From Nitrososphaeria archaeon (GTDB taxonomy: Archaea > Thermoproteota > Nitrososphaeria > Nitrososphaerales > JAAOZN01): 56,268 bases of DNA. Within the stretch, counting starts at the first letter, position 1. Every line of letters begins with the position of its first letter. Position numbers and translations under genes: made by a program. Under the pieces are notes generated by a model. That model worked only from the letters and a program-made list of their open reading frames with translations, did no database searches and was not told the origin of the DNA. This document shows, piece after piece, positions 17,743 through 25,414 of the stretch. The stretch is taken from assembly GCA_029775855.1 (NCBI GenBank), contig JARVJZ010000005.1:135817-192084 (forward strand), read 5' to 3'.

Positions 17743-18864
17743 ATGAGCCTTCTTAAGCGAGCCGTCCTAGTTACCTACCCTAACCAATTCATTCTCCAAG
17801 AAGCAAAGGAGCTAGCCAAAGCAGCAGGATACGAAGTAGTCGAAGTCTTGACTCAAAGATATCTGATGCACAGCAAATATGGTTTAGGCTCAGGCAAAGC
17901 AGAAGAGCTTAAAGAGATCGTGGCAAAAAGGGGCTGCAATGTCATTCTCTTTGATGAAAGCTTAAAGTCTGTTCAAATCTACAACCTCACCAAGCTCACG
18001 GGCGTAGAGATAATAGATAGAGAGAAGCTCATCCTAGAGATCTTTGCTAAACGAGCATCAAGCCGTGAATCAAAGCTTCAAGTCAGACTAGCAGAACTAG
18101 AATACGAGATGGCAAGAGCAAAGGAGAAAGTGAGGCTGGCAAAGCTCGGTGAGCAACCAGGCTTCTATGGGTTAGGGGGCTACGAAGTCGACGTATATTA
18201 CCGCGCTATAAAACGCATGACAACCTCTATTAAAGAGAAGCTGATGAAGGTGAGAAAGCATAGAGAACTGTATAGACAGAGAAGACTTAAGCTAGGAATG
18301 CCAACAATCTCCCTAGCTGGGTATACTGGTGCAGGCAAGACAACTCTCTTCAACCTCTTAACACAAGAAGATAAGGAAGTGTCAAACAGCGCATTTACCA
18401 CATTAACAACGTCAACTAGATCAATCACCTTACCACACGGCAAAGCACTACTATCTGACACAGTCGGCTTCATAAGCAGACTACCAACATACATGATAGA
18501 AGCATTCAAAGCCACACTTGAAGAAATGACTTACGCAAACCTAGTCCTACTACTACTTGACAGCAGCGACCCACCAGCAGAGCTGCGTAGAAAGTATGAA
18601 AGCTGCACAAAGATACTCTCAGAAATAGGAGTACCAATAGAAAAAACGCTGACTATCTATAACAAAGCAGACCTCTGTAGTAGAGAAGAGATTGAAGAGA
18701 AAGTCAAAACCCTACCCAACGACATAAATGAGGCAGTCTTCATCTCAGCAAAGACTGGTAAAGGACTAAAGATCTTAACTGACTTAATCGACGCTAGACT
18801 CTTTAGCACACAAGAATTACCAAAGAAAGCACTCGTAGATATTAGAAGATTAGCGGAGACTTGA
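17743..18864 (+). CDS. hflX: HflX-family ribosome-associated GTPase
   Basis: The 373-residue protein has the N-terminal HflX domain with the glycine-rich YGLGSGKAEEL and the coiled helix ELEYEMARAKEKVRLAKLGEQPGFYGLGG. The G domain follows, with G1 GYTGAGKTT, G3 DTVGFI, G4 NKAD and G5 SAKTGKG. HflX binds the large ribosomal subunit and rescues stalled ribosomes. The start is ATG 17743. The Trm56 gene begins 4 bases after the stop, so this is one operon of translation factors. Confidence 0.95.
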   Translation: MSLLKRAVLVTYPNQFILQEAKELAKAAGYEVVEVLTQRYLMHSKYGLGSGKAEELKEIVAKRGCNVILFDESLKSVQIYNLTKLTGVEIIDREKLILEIFAKRASSRESKLQVRLAELEYEMARAKEKVRLAKLGEQPGFYGLGGYEVDVYYRAIKRMTTSIKEKLMKVRKHRELYRQRRLKLGMPTISLAGYTGAGKTTLFNLLTQEDKEVSNSAFTTLTTSTRSITLPHGKALLSDTVGFISRLPTYMIEAFKATLEEMTYANLVLLLLDSSDPPAELRRKYESCTKILSEIGVPIEKTLTIYNKADLCSREEIEEKVKTLPNDINEAVFISAKTGKGLKILTDLIDARLFSTQELPKKALVDIRRLAET

Positions 18865-18868
18865 TTAG

Positions 18869-19429
18869 ATGCTGAAGCCTCAAACCTGGGTGCTTCGATT
18901 AGGGCATAGATTTGTTAGAGACGACAGATTAACCACACACGTAGGTCTTGTTGCACGAGCATTTGGAGCTTCAGGCATATACATCGTTGGAGGCGAGGCG
19001 TTCGTGAAAGCATCTATAGACAAAGTTACAGAAACATGGGGTGGCCCTTTTACAGTAGAGTTGGTAGAAGACTGGCGCACCTTAATCAGAAGTTGGAAGA
19101 ATAAAGATGGTCTTGTGGTACACTTAACGATGTATGGGGTCCCTGTTGATGAGGTGATTGATGAGATACGCTCGGCAAACAAAGAGCTGCTAATAGTAGT
19201 TGGTGCAGAAAAAGTTCCCAAAGAAATATTTCATGAAGCCGATTATAATGTTGCGATAGGAAACCAGCCTCACTCCGAAGCCGCTGCTTTAGCAGTATTC
19301 TTAGACCGCCTTTATAGAGGGGAAGAGTTTAAAAAATCGTTCAACCACTCTAAATTAAGGATCATGCCAAGCAGCAGAGGTAAGAAGGTAGTCTCCTTAA
19401 AAGAAGAAGAGGATAGTGGTGAAAAATGA
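18869..19429 (+). CDS. tRNA (cytidine(56)-2'-O)-methyltransferase Trm56
   Basis: The 186-residue protein is an archaea-specific SPOUT methyltransferase that methylates C56 of the tRNA T-loop and so stabilises tRNA at high temperature. Landmarks are the N-terminal VLRLGHRFVRDDRLTTHVGL, the GG in YIVGGEAF, and the knot region IVVGAEKVP and NVAIGNQPHSEAAALAVFLDRL. It overlaps the TFE gene by ATGA (19426-19429), a classic coupling overlap. Confidence 0.95.
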   Translation: MLKPQTWVLRLGHRFVRDDRLTTHVGLVARAFGASGIYIVGGEAFVKASIDKVTETWGGPFTVELVEDWRTLIRSWKNKDGLVVHLTMYGVPVDEVIDEIRSANKELLIVVGAEKVPKEIFHEADYNVAIGNQPHSEAAALAVFLDRLYRGEEFKKSFNHSKLRIMPSSRGKKVVSLKEEEDSGEK

Positions 19430-19929
19430 GGATAGAATATGAAGACTCCTTGGTGAAGATAGCAGGACTGCTTGGAGGCGAAGAGTACATCAAAGTAGCA
19501 AGAGCTCTACTGAACAACGAGGACTCAACTGATGAAGAGATCGCAAGCGCAACAGGTCTAAAGATTAATACAGTCAGAAGAGTGTTATACGACCTATTTG
19601 GAAGGTCATTAATAAGCGGGATAAGGGTTAGAGACCTTAAGAGAGGATGGTACGTCTACAGATGGAGAGCCCAAAGAGAGCAGGTAGATGGATTCATCGA
19701 GATGCAGAAGCGGAAGCTGATTGAGAAGTTGAGGCAGAGACTTGCCTACGAAGAGCAGCACGAATTCTACCACTGCAACAACCCAAACTGCACAAAAAAA
19801 ACCTTTGAGCAAGCAATCGAAAGCTTCTTCAAATGCACAACTTGCGGCGCTCTACTTAATAGGGTCAATAACGAAGACCTAATAAAGCTGCTGAGGTGGA
19901 AGATTAATCATATACAGTCAGAATCATAG
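19426..19929 (+). CDS. tfe: Transcription factor E, alpha subunit
   Basis: The 167-residue homologue of eukaryotic TFIIE-alpha helps RNA polymerase open promoters. Residues 1-85 are the extended winged helix (ASATGLKINTVRRVLYDLF). A coiled-coil linker follows (residues 85-112, basic), then a zinc ribbon formed by CNNPNC and CTTCG. It overlaps the upstream Trm56 gene by 4 bases. The initiator tRNA gene follows about 40 bases after the stop but has its own TATA box. Confidence 0.95.
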   Translation: MRIEYEDSLVKIAGLLGGEEYIKVARALLNNEDSTDEEIASATGLKINTVRRVLYDLFGRSLISGIRVRDLKRGWYVYRWRAQREQVDGFIEMQKRKLIEKLRQRLAYEEQHEFYHCNNPNCTKKTFEQAIESFFKCTTCGALLNRVNNEDLIKLLRWKINHIQSES

Positions 19930-19938
19930 CGTCAAGGA

Positions 19939-19946
19939 TTTAAGTA
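19939..19946 (+). promoter_or_regulatory. TATA box of the initiator tRNA gene
   Basis: TTTAAGTA, 23-30 bases before the first tRNA base at 19969. Confidence 0.55.
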
Positions 19947-19968
19947 TGTGCAAAATCAACCTTTAGAC

Positions 19969-20062
19969 AGCGGGGTGGGGAAGCCAGACAAACGTTGGGC
20001 AAGGTTATCCCGGCGGGCTCATAACCCGCAGAGCGGTCGTTCAAATCGACCCCCCGCTACCA
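19969..20062 (+). tRNA. Initiator tRNA-Met (CAU) with a 16-nt D-loop insertion (probable intron)
   Basis: All arms fold by eye. Acceptor AGCGGGG pairs with CCCCGCT, followed by A73 and an encoded CCA. The D-stem is GGGA/TCCC, the anticodon stem GCGGG/CCCGC with loop CTCATAA (CAU at 20020-20022), and the T-arm GGTCG/CGACC with loop TTCAAAT. Initiator hallmarks are the A1:U72 pair and three G:C pairs next to the anticodon loop. The D-loop (19982-20007) has 26 nt instead of about 10. Removing 16 nt between about 19986 and 20001 restores AGCC-AGGTTA with A14, G15, G18, G19 and A21 in place. CAA and TTG inside the insertion can pair, so an intron is likely, but no textbook bulge-helix-bulge is obvious. 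Confidence 0.9.
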
Positions 20063-20305
20063 TACTTATTGGCGAAGCTCCTAAGATGCATTGCGTTTAG
20101 AAAAGAAGAAATCTTCTAGCTGAGAGATTAGAACCTCAACTTATCAATAGTAGAAGAATGTTTAATGGAATTGCATTGATTTATGTAAACTTTAGCATCT
20201 TATTGAAATACTAAATCATATAGCTTAAGTTTTCTTTCAAAAAGTATATGATAAAATTCTTTGTGAAAAGGTTTATAACATCGGTAGATTCTTCTATTAA
20301 CTGAG
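20063..20305 (+). promoter_or_regulatory. Intergenic region with promoter of the radical SAM operon
   Basis: The 243 bases are AT-rich and contain no credible ORF. A TATA box TTTATAAC lies at 20272-20279, 27-34 bases before GTG 20306. AGAAGA and TCTTCT near 20104-20117 form a small inverted repeat. Nothing else stands out. Confidence 0.5.
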
Positions 20306-21802
20306 GTGGTTTACATTAGTGTCATACTTGTAAACCCGCCTCAAAGAAACGACATAGGGCGAGCATTAGGCATAAAGGCTCCACCTATAGGACTTATGTA
20401 TCTAGCAGCGGTTTTGAGGGAAGCAGGCGAAGAAGTAGAAATCCTTGACGCTGACCTACTCGAGTTAAGTGTAGAAGATGCTGCGAAAGAAGTCTGCCTT
20501 CGGCAGCCAAGTATAGTTGGGGTTACCGCGACTACACCTACAATTAATAATGCGTTAAAAGTTGTAGGCTCTGTGAGAGCTAGGAATCCTGGGGTAATTA
20601 CTGTGATAGGCGGTGTGCATCCAACATTTATGCCTGAAGAGACGCTTCAGAGCTGCCCAGCCTTAGATCTTGTAGTCATAGGAGAAGGTGAGCAGACCCT
20701 CCTTGAACTTACTCGCGCCCTAAAAGGTTTCCAATGGGATGGAAGAAGATATTCGACTGCGAAAGAGTTTGCTGAACGCGTATCTACAGTGAAGGGGATA
20801 GCCTACCGCGACCCTTCCAACCCTAATCTAATCAGATACACCCCGCCAAGACCTTACATCGATAATCTTGACAAGATCCCCCTTCCAGCCAGAGATCTTG
20901 TTCCGTTTGAACACTATAAGCTTCTAGGTAAAGAGGCTTCTATAGGTGCGATAATCACTAGCAGAGGTTGCCCCTACGGCTGCACCTATTGCTCATCTTC
21001 AAGGATTGGTGGCTTAAAGTTTAGGGCAAGAAGTGTTGATAATGTCCTCCTTGAGATACAGGAACTATACCATAAGTATCACTTGAAGCACATCGAGATC
21101 ATAGATGATATATTCACACTCAATCAGAAGCGTGCTTTCGAATTCGCGCAAAAGCTCAAGAACCTAAATCTTGATGTTGAGTGGCACGCATCTTCGAGGG
21201 TAAATACCATCTCAAGAGACCTAGTAAGAGCTCTCTTCTCAGCCGGTCTAAGGACACTCTATTATGGTGTTGAATCAGGCTCGCAGCGTATTCTAGACCT
21301 TATGAGGAAGAAGATAAGGTTGGAGCAGGTTCGCGATGCCTTCCGAATAACTCGTGAAGAGGGCGTGATGCCTTTTGGCTCTTTTATACTAGGTTATCCT
21401 ACCGAGACTCTTGATGAGATGAAGCAGACCATCAAGTTTGCAGCTGAAATAAACGCAGAGTATGCGCAGTTCTGTGTTTTAACACCCTATCCAGGCACAC
21501 CAGTATACTATGAGTTGAAGAGCAAAGGGCTTCTTTTGACAGAGGATTGGGATAGATATACCACACTAGAGCCTGTGATTAGATACGAAGTTTTCGGATA
21601 TACCGCTAAGCAGGTTAAAAAGATGCTTAACTATGCTTACCAATATTTTTACCTTAGGCCGCGGTACATACTGAGACACCTTAGGCTACTACCTACAATA
21701 TTTGGAGTGGCTTTAAGAAACTATGTTCTCCCTATGCTCGGCTTAGATCGTATTAAAGTTTCTAAACATACCAAGATGATTATTCACTCATCATCTGAGT
21801 AG
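20306..21802 (+). CDS. B12-binding radical SAM protein
   Basis: The 498-residue protein has an N-terminal cobalamin-binding Rossmann domain (residues 1-150: LVNPPQRNDIG, then GVTATTPTI and VIGGVHPTFMPEE). A radical SAM barrel follows, with the 4Fe-4S motif C-x3-C-x2-C in RGCPYGCTYCSSSR. The GVESGSQRIL and FILGYPTET motifs are typical of this group. It ends with a basic C-terminal extension. These enzymes do methylations and rearrangements on lipids, cofactors or peptides; the substrate cannot be read here. A second radical SAM gene starts 4 bases after the stop, so the two are one operon. Starts at GTG 20306. Confidence 0.88.
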   Translation: MVYISVILVNPPQRNDIGRALGIKAPPIGLMYLAAVLREAGEEVEILDADLLELSVEDAAKEVCLRQPSIVGVTATTPTINNALKVVGSVRARNPGVITVIGGVHPTFMPEETLQSCPALDLVVIGEGEQTLLELTRALKGFQWDGRRYSTAKEFAERVSTVKGIAYRDPSNPNLIRYTPPRPYIDNLDKIPLPARDLVPFEHYKLLGKEASIGAIITSRGCPYGCTYCSSSRIGGLKFRARSVDNVLLEIQELYHKYHLKHIEIIDDIFTLNQKRAFEFAQKLKNLNLDVEWHASSRVNTISRDLVRALFSAGLRTLYYGVESGSQRILDLMRKKIRLEQVRDAFRITREEGVMPFGSFILGYPTETLDEMKQTIKFAAEINAEYAQFCVLTPYPGTPVYYELKSKGLLLTEDWDRYTTLEPVIRYEVFGYTAKQVKKMLNYAYQYFYLRPRYILRHLRLLPTIFGVALRNYVLPMLGLDRIKVSKHTKMIIHSSSE

Positions 21803-21806
21803 GAAG

Positions 21807-23372
21807 GTGGTAGATGTGTCTAGGATAGTCCTCACCACCGACCGAACTCTAATTAGCGAATATCGACACATACCGTTAGGCGACTTCGCAGGCTGTGCGC
21901 CAGCAAACCGGCTACCACAAGCCCTCTTCGACTTCATAGCGCCAAAACTACCAGCAGTAAATGGTTTAACGCTCAGAGCACCCTATGGGCTTAGAAAGCT
22001 CGAAGCCGCGCTTCTAAAAGGTTTCCCAGAAGGTGACGTGGTCGTTGCACATCCAGATTATCTAGAGAACTTCATAGGACCAGAGACAAAGATCGTGGGC
22101 GTCAACACAATGGATCCATTAGGCTTAGGCCCTGTTAGCAAGCTATTCACATGGGGTGGGCCATACTTCTCCTACACAATGCTTGGTTTTTACACAATCA
22201 TCAAGAAGATTCAGAGCATCAGAGAGCGGCTTGGATCTAAATTCAAAGTGGTTGTAGGTGGTGGAGGTGCTTGGCAGTTTGAAAATAGGTTAGAGGATGT
22301 TAGACGATTCAAGATTGATCACGTGGTGCTAGGCGAAGTTGACCATATCGCGCCCACGCTATTTGAGCAGATTGAGAACGACAAACTACCTGAGTTGGTA
22401 AAGATAAGAACCTACCCTAAGCCTGAGGAAATAGTTCCTATTGTGAGACCTAGTCTGCACGGCTTGGTCGAGGTTATGCGTGGCTGTGGTCGAAACTGCC
22501 AATTCTGTGAAGCAAACCTTCGTATAGCAAGATATATCCCCTTAGAAACCATCAAAAAGGAACTTGATGTAAATACTGCTAGTGGTGTGAGCAACGCGTG
22601 GGTTCAGAGCGACGACATCTTTCTCTATGATGTTGAAGATAAACGCAATTTCACACCAAACAGAGAGAGCCTAGTTTACCTCTTTAAAACGATCATGACA
22701 CATAAAGGAATAAAGCATAGTAACCCAACACACGGAAGCTTGGCACCGGCGGCAGCAGACCCCCTGATGATGAAGCAGCTATCGGAAATACTAAGAAGTG
22801 GACCAAATAGATACATAGGCATACAACCAGGCTTAGAGACTGGTTCAATTAGGCTTCTCAAAAAATATATGGCTCAGAAAGCAAAACCGTTCTCAGTTGA
22901 AGAGTGGTGGGAAGTAGCGCTGCAGGCTACAAAGGTCTTTAACGAAAACTACTGGTTTCCAGCATACACGCTTGTACTAGGTTTACCTGGTGAAGAGGAA
23001 GAAGACATATGGGATACGGTTAGACTCATCGCATACCTAGAAGAAAAGCTACCTAAGATGATAGGTGAAAAAGCTCACTTTGTTGTCACACCGCTAAGCT
23101 TCGTCCCAGTCGGTGTGCTTAGGGGGAAAGGATTCTACAATCCAAAGAGCTTTACCGAAGCCGAGTTCAGCTTGCTCTACAGATGCTGGCGTCACAGCCT
23201 ATTAGAGGTTCAGAGGCTCTCCATAAACTTCTTCCGTGTGCATCCAGCGTTTAGAGTTATCTTCTACCCAATACTAAGACTTGGCCTCTATGTGGCGATA
23301 GACAAGCTAAAAGCTTGGGGCAAATCGATGGGCTACGACCCAGATAAACCCTTGCTCATCAAAGCAAATTAG
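21807..23372 (+). CDS. Radical SAM protein of the archaeal B12-binding-like group
   Basis: The 521-residue protein has an N-terminal half with a Rossmann-like pattern (VVAHPDYLENFIG, IVGVNTMDPLGLGP, FKVVVGGGGAWQ, DHVVLGEV) that looks like a cobalamin-binding-type domain. The 4Fe-4S motif C-x3-C-x2-C lies in GCGRNCQFCEAN near residue 230, followed by SAM-barrel features QPGLETGS and LVLGLPGEEEED. It ends with a basic region. Function is unknown. Cotranscribed with the preceding radical SAM gene; AGGAAG precedes the GTG start, and GTG 21816 is an alternative. Confidence 0.82.
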   Translation: MVDVSRIVLTTDRTLISEYRHIPLGDFAGCAPANRLPQALFDFIAPKLPAVNGLTLRAPYGLRKLEAALLKGFPEGDVVVAHPDYLENFIGPETKIVGVNTMDPLGLGPVSKLFTWGGPYFSYTMLGFYTIIKKIQSIRERLGSKFKVVVGGGGAWQFENRLEDVRRFKIDHVVLGEVDHIAPTLFEQIENDKLPELVKIRTYPKPEEIVPIVRPSLHGLVEVMRGCGRNCQFCEANLRIARYIPLETIKKELDVNTASGVSNAWVQSDDIFLYDVEDKRNFTPNRESLVYLFKTIMTHKGIKHSNPTHGSLAPAAADPLMMKQLSEILRSGPNRYIGIQPGLETGSIRLLKKYMAQKAKPFSVEEWWEVALQATKVFNENYWFPAYTLVLGLPGEEEEDIWDTVRLIAYLEEKLPKMIGEKAHFVVTPLSFVPVGVLRGKGFYNPKSFTEAEFSLLYRCWRHSLLEVQRLSINFFRVHPAFRVIFYPILRLGLYVAIDKLKAWGKSMGYDPDKPLLIKAN

Positions 23373-23470
23373 AGTGTAGAGAGAAACGTTCTAAAACGGT
23401 TTCAAATAGTAATCTTATCATCTTCTTTATATCTTCAAATAATAGTTCTCTAATCCTTCTTTTGGGACAT

Positions 23471-23734
23471 ATGCCGTACATTAAACGTTTGAAGCGAGAT
23501 GAGATTGATCCACTCGTGAAACAAGTCTTGGGTGTGTTCCAGAAGTTTCCTGATGAAGAAAGAGATGGATGCCTAAATTACTTTTTTACAAAGGTGTTAA
23601 AAGATCTTTACGAGCCGAGCTACTTTAACTATGAGCGGGTAATGGGGCTGCTGAGCTGCATTCAACATGAATTCTATAGGCGGTGGGTTGCAGTATACGA
23701 GGATACAAAGAAAGAGATGCACGGCGACATATAA
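23471..23734 (+). CDS. Small conserved-looking acidic protein, function unknown
   Basis: The 87-residue protein starts MPYIKRLKRDEIDPLV and contains FPDEERDGCLNYFFTKVLKDLY and a C-terminal helical part with CIQHEFYRRWVAVYEDTKK. It has no membrane helix and no metal motif. The pattern resembles a family of 80-100-residue archaeal and bacterial proteins of unknown function that I cannot name with certainty. I chose ATG 23471 rather than the TTG at 23462. The stop at 23734 overlaps the TATA-like ATATAAAA of the CorA gene. Confidence 0.6.
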   Translation: MPYIKRLKRDEIDPLVKQVLGVFQKFPDEERDGCLNYFFTKVLKDLYEPSYFNYERVMGLLSCIQHEFYRRWVAVYEDTKKEMHGDI

Positions 23735-23775
23735 AAGGGACTGTGAGGAATGCTGAGTGGCAAGGGTGGAATAGG

Positions 23776-24732
23776 ATGACAGCGGCCAAAATTGGGAAAA
23801 TCGATGAAACTTCGTGCGGCAGCTTGAGATGGATAAATATTGAAAAGCCGGGTCAAAAAGAGTTGGAATTCTTGGCTAGTAACTACTCATTCCACCCTCT
23901 AGCCTTAGAAGACTGCATCTCAAAAATTCAGCTTCCAAAGATCGATAAATACCGCGACTACATCTTTATCATACTCCACTTCCCTTGCCTCAAAGATGGA
24001 GGGAAACTGGTAGCCCCAAGCCAACTCTCCATCTTCTTAGGAAAGAACTATATCATTACCATCCACCAAGGAGACATTCAACCCCTAACAGACCTATTTA
24101 GAAGATGTAAAGAGGATGAGCAGACGCGAGGAGCCATCATATGCAATTCAGTTGGATATACGTTTTACCGTCTACTCGACACGTTAGTAGATGCGTTCTT
24201 TCCAATTTTAGATTATGTTTTGCGTGAGTTAGACGAGATCGAGGACATAGTCTTTGACGAAAAGGTTGAAGCTGTGCGTGAAGTCACACTACTGAGGCGT
24301 AAAATAGCAGATCTAAGGCGAATCACCTTCCCCCTAAAGCGTATAGTGAGAGAACTAGCAAGGGATGTGAATAGCTTCTCAACTTTTGACCTCACACCCT
24401 ACTTTGAAGACATCCAAGATCACATAGATAAGGTTTGGGAGACGTTGGAAGAGTGTAAAGAGACGATAGAGATATACAAAGACACAGACTTTATGCTTAA
24501 TACAGAAAAAACGAATAAGATTCTCGCTATCCTAACGATAGTCTTCACCCTATCTATTCCGGCAACAGTTGTAGGCACAATTTACGGTATGAACATAAAT
24601 CTTCCAGGAGGCGTAGAAACTGGACCTTGGGATTTCTTGGGGACTTATACAACTCTAATCATCCTCCTAATCCTATCTATTATTCCGGCTCTTTTGATGT
24701 TATGGTACTTTCACCGCGTAGGATGGATTTAA
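23776..24732 (+). CDS. corA: CorA-type divalent metal (Mg2+/Co2+) channel
   Basis: The 318-residue protein has a long cytoplasmic alpha/beta and helical funnel domain (WINIEKPGQKELEFL, then HPLALEDC and PKIDKYRDYIFI). Two C-terminal TM helices follow, the first ending in the signature YGMN. It forms a homopentameric channel for Mg2+ or other divalent cations. The open frame extends back to 23683 but overlaps the previous gene; ATG 23776 with AGG just before it is the sensible start. ATATAAAA at 23728-23735 is a likely TATA box with a leader of about 17 bases. Confidence 0.93.
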   Translation: MTAAKIGKIDETSCGSLRWINIEKPGQKELEFLASNYSFHPLALEDCISKIQLPKIDKYRDYIFIILHFPCLKDGGKLVAPSQLSIFLGKNYIITIHQGDIQPLTDLFRRCKEDEQTRGAIICNSVGYTFYRLLDTLVDAFFPILDYVLRELDEIEDIVFDEKVEAVREVTLLRRKIADLRRITFPLKRIVRELARDVNSFSTFDLTPYFEDIQDHIDKVWETLEECKETIEIYKDTDFMLNTEKTNKILAILTIVFTLSIPATVVGTIYGMNINLPGGVETGPWDFLGTYTTLIILLILSIIPALLMLWYFHRVGWI

Positions 24733-24761
24733 ACTCGGAGAACAAGGATTTATCTAAGTTG

Positions 24762-25175
24762 TTAGGTAAGTGTTTTCAGAACTTTAGGAAAAACTTTCTC
24801 TTCTTCATCCTTAAAGTGCCTCTCTAAAATGACCTTCAGCTCAGCGAATTTTTGCTTTAGAGCAGTAAGTTCCTGGGGCTTATTACATTCTTGTAGTATG
24901 TTATATATGATTCTGTGTTGCTGTAGTATTCTTATCTCCTCCTCACACTTTTCACTACCATATACGTTAATAAGACGCTTAAGTATGCTGGCTTCCTCAT
25001 CTACGATGTGCTGGAGCAAATATCTGTCAAGGCGAATCAATCCCTCCGCTACCTTCTGTGCTTCATCCCTAAGCAGTAACTCTTCAAGTTCTAAAAGGAG
25101 GCTACGAGCACCTTTATGTTCACTGAGTAGAGTCTCAACCATCTCTCTAAGCCCCAATGGTCTAGCCAAGTCCAA
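24762..25175 (-). CDS. Hemerythrin-like HHE cation-binding protein
   Basis: The 137-residue all-helical protein has the HHE residues in order: His in LLSEHKGARSLL, His and Glu in LLQHIVDEEASI, His in QQHRIIYNI and His plus Glu in ERHFKDEEEKVFP. Such proteins bind a diiron centre and sense or handle O2, NO or iron. It begins with TTG 25175, with a perfect TATA box (TATTTATC) 24-31 bases before it. It converges on CorA with 29 bases between the stops. Confidence 0.88.
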   Translation of the reverse strand: MDLARPLGLREMVETLLSEHKGARSLLLELEELLLRDEAQKVAEGLIRLDRYLLQHIVDEEASILKRLINVYGSEKCEEEIRILQQHRIIYNILQECNKPQELTALKQKFAELKVILERHFKDEEEKVFPKVLKTLT

Positions 25176-25198
25176 TTAAACTAATTACCATTTAGATG

Positions 25199-25206
25199 GA
25201 TAAATA
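25199..25206 (-). promoter_or_regulatory. TATA box of the hemerythrin-like gene
   Basis: TATTTATC on the minus strand at exactly 24-31 bases before TTG 25175; supports a leaderless TTG start. Confidence 0.65.
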
Positions 25207-25414
25207 GTTAAGCAACTTCAACCAAACTTTCTATACCCTTCTCTTTCTTTCTATGAAGGCTACTTAGGTTAGATGTTTAGGAGACGTTCCCGACTCTGCT
25301 GGTTTACGAAAACGTTAAAAGATATCAGAGAGCCTCGAGCGGGATTTACAATTGTGATTGGTGCATAGAAAACCTATAACTATAGGAGAAGACGCTTTAA
25401 AAGTGGAGAGTAAG

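Noticed and set aside
19969-20062. Elongator tRNA-Met or tRNA-Ile2 for the CAU anticodon
   Set aside because: A1:U72 and three G:C pairs next to the anticodon loop mark the initiator tRNA.
23683-23775. N-terminal extension of CorA from the upstream start at 23683
   Set aside because: It overlaps the preceding gene, includes a TATA-like box and is unlike CorA N-termini.
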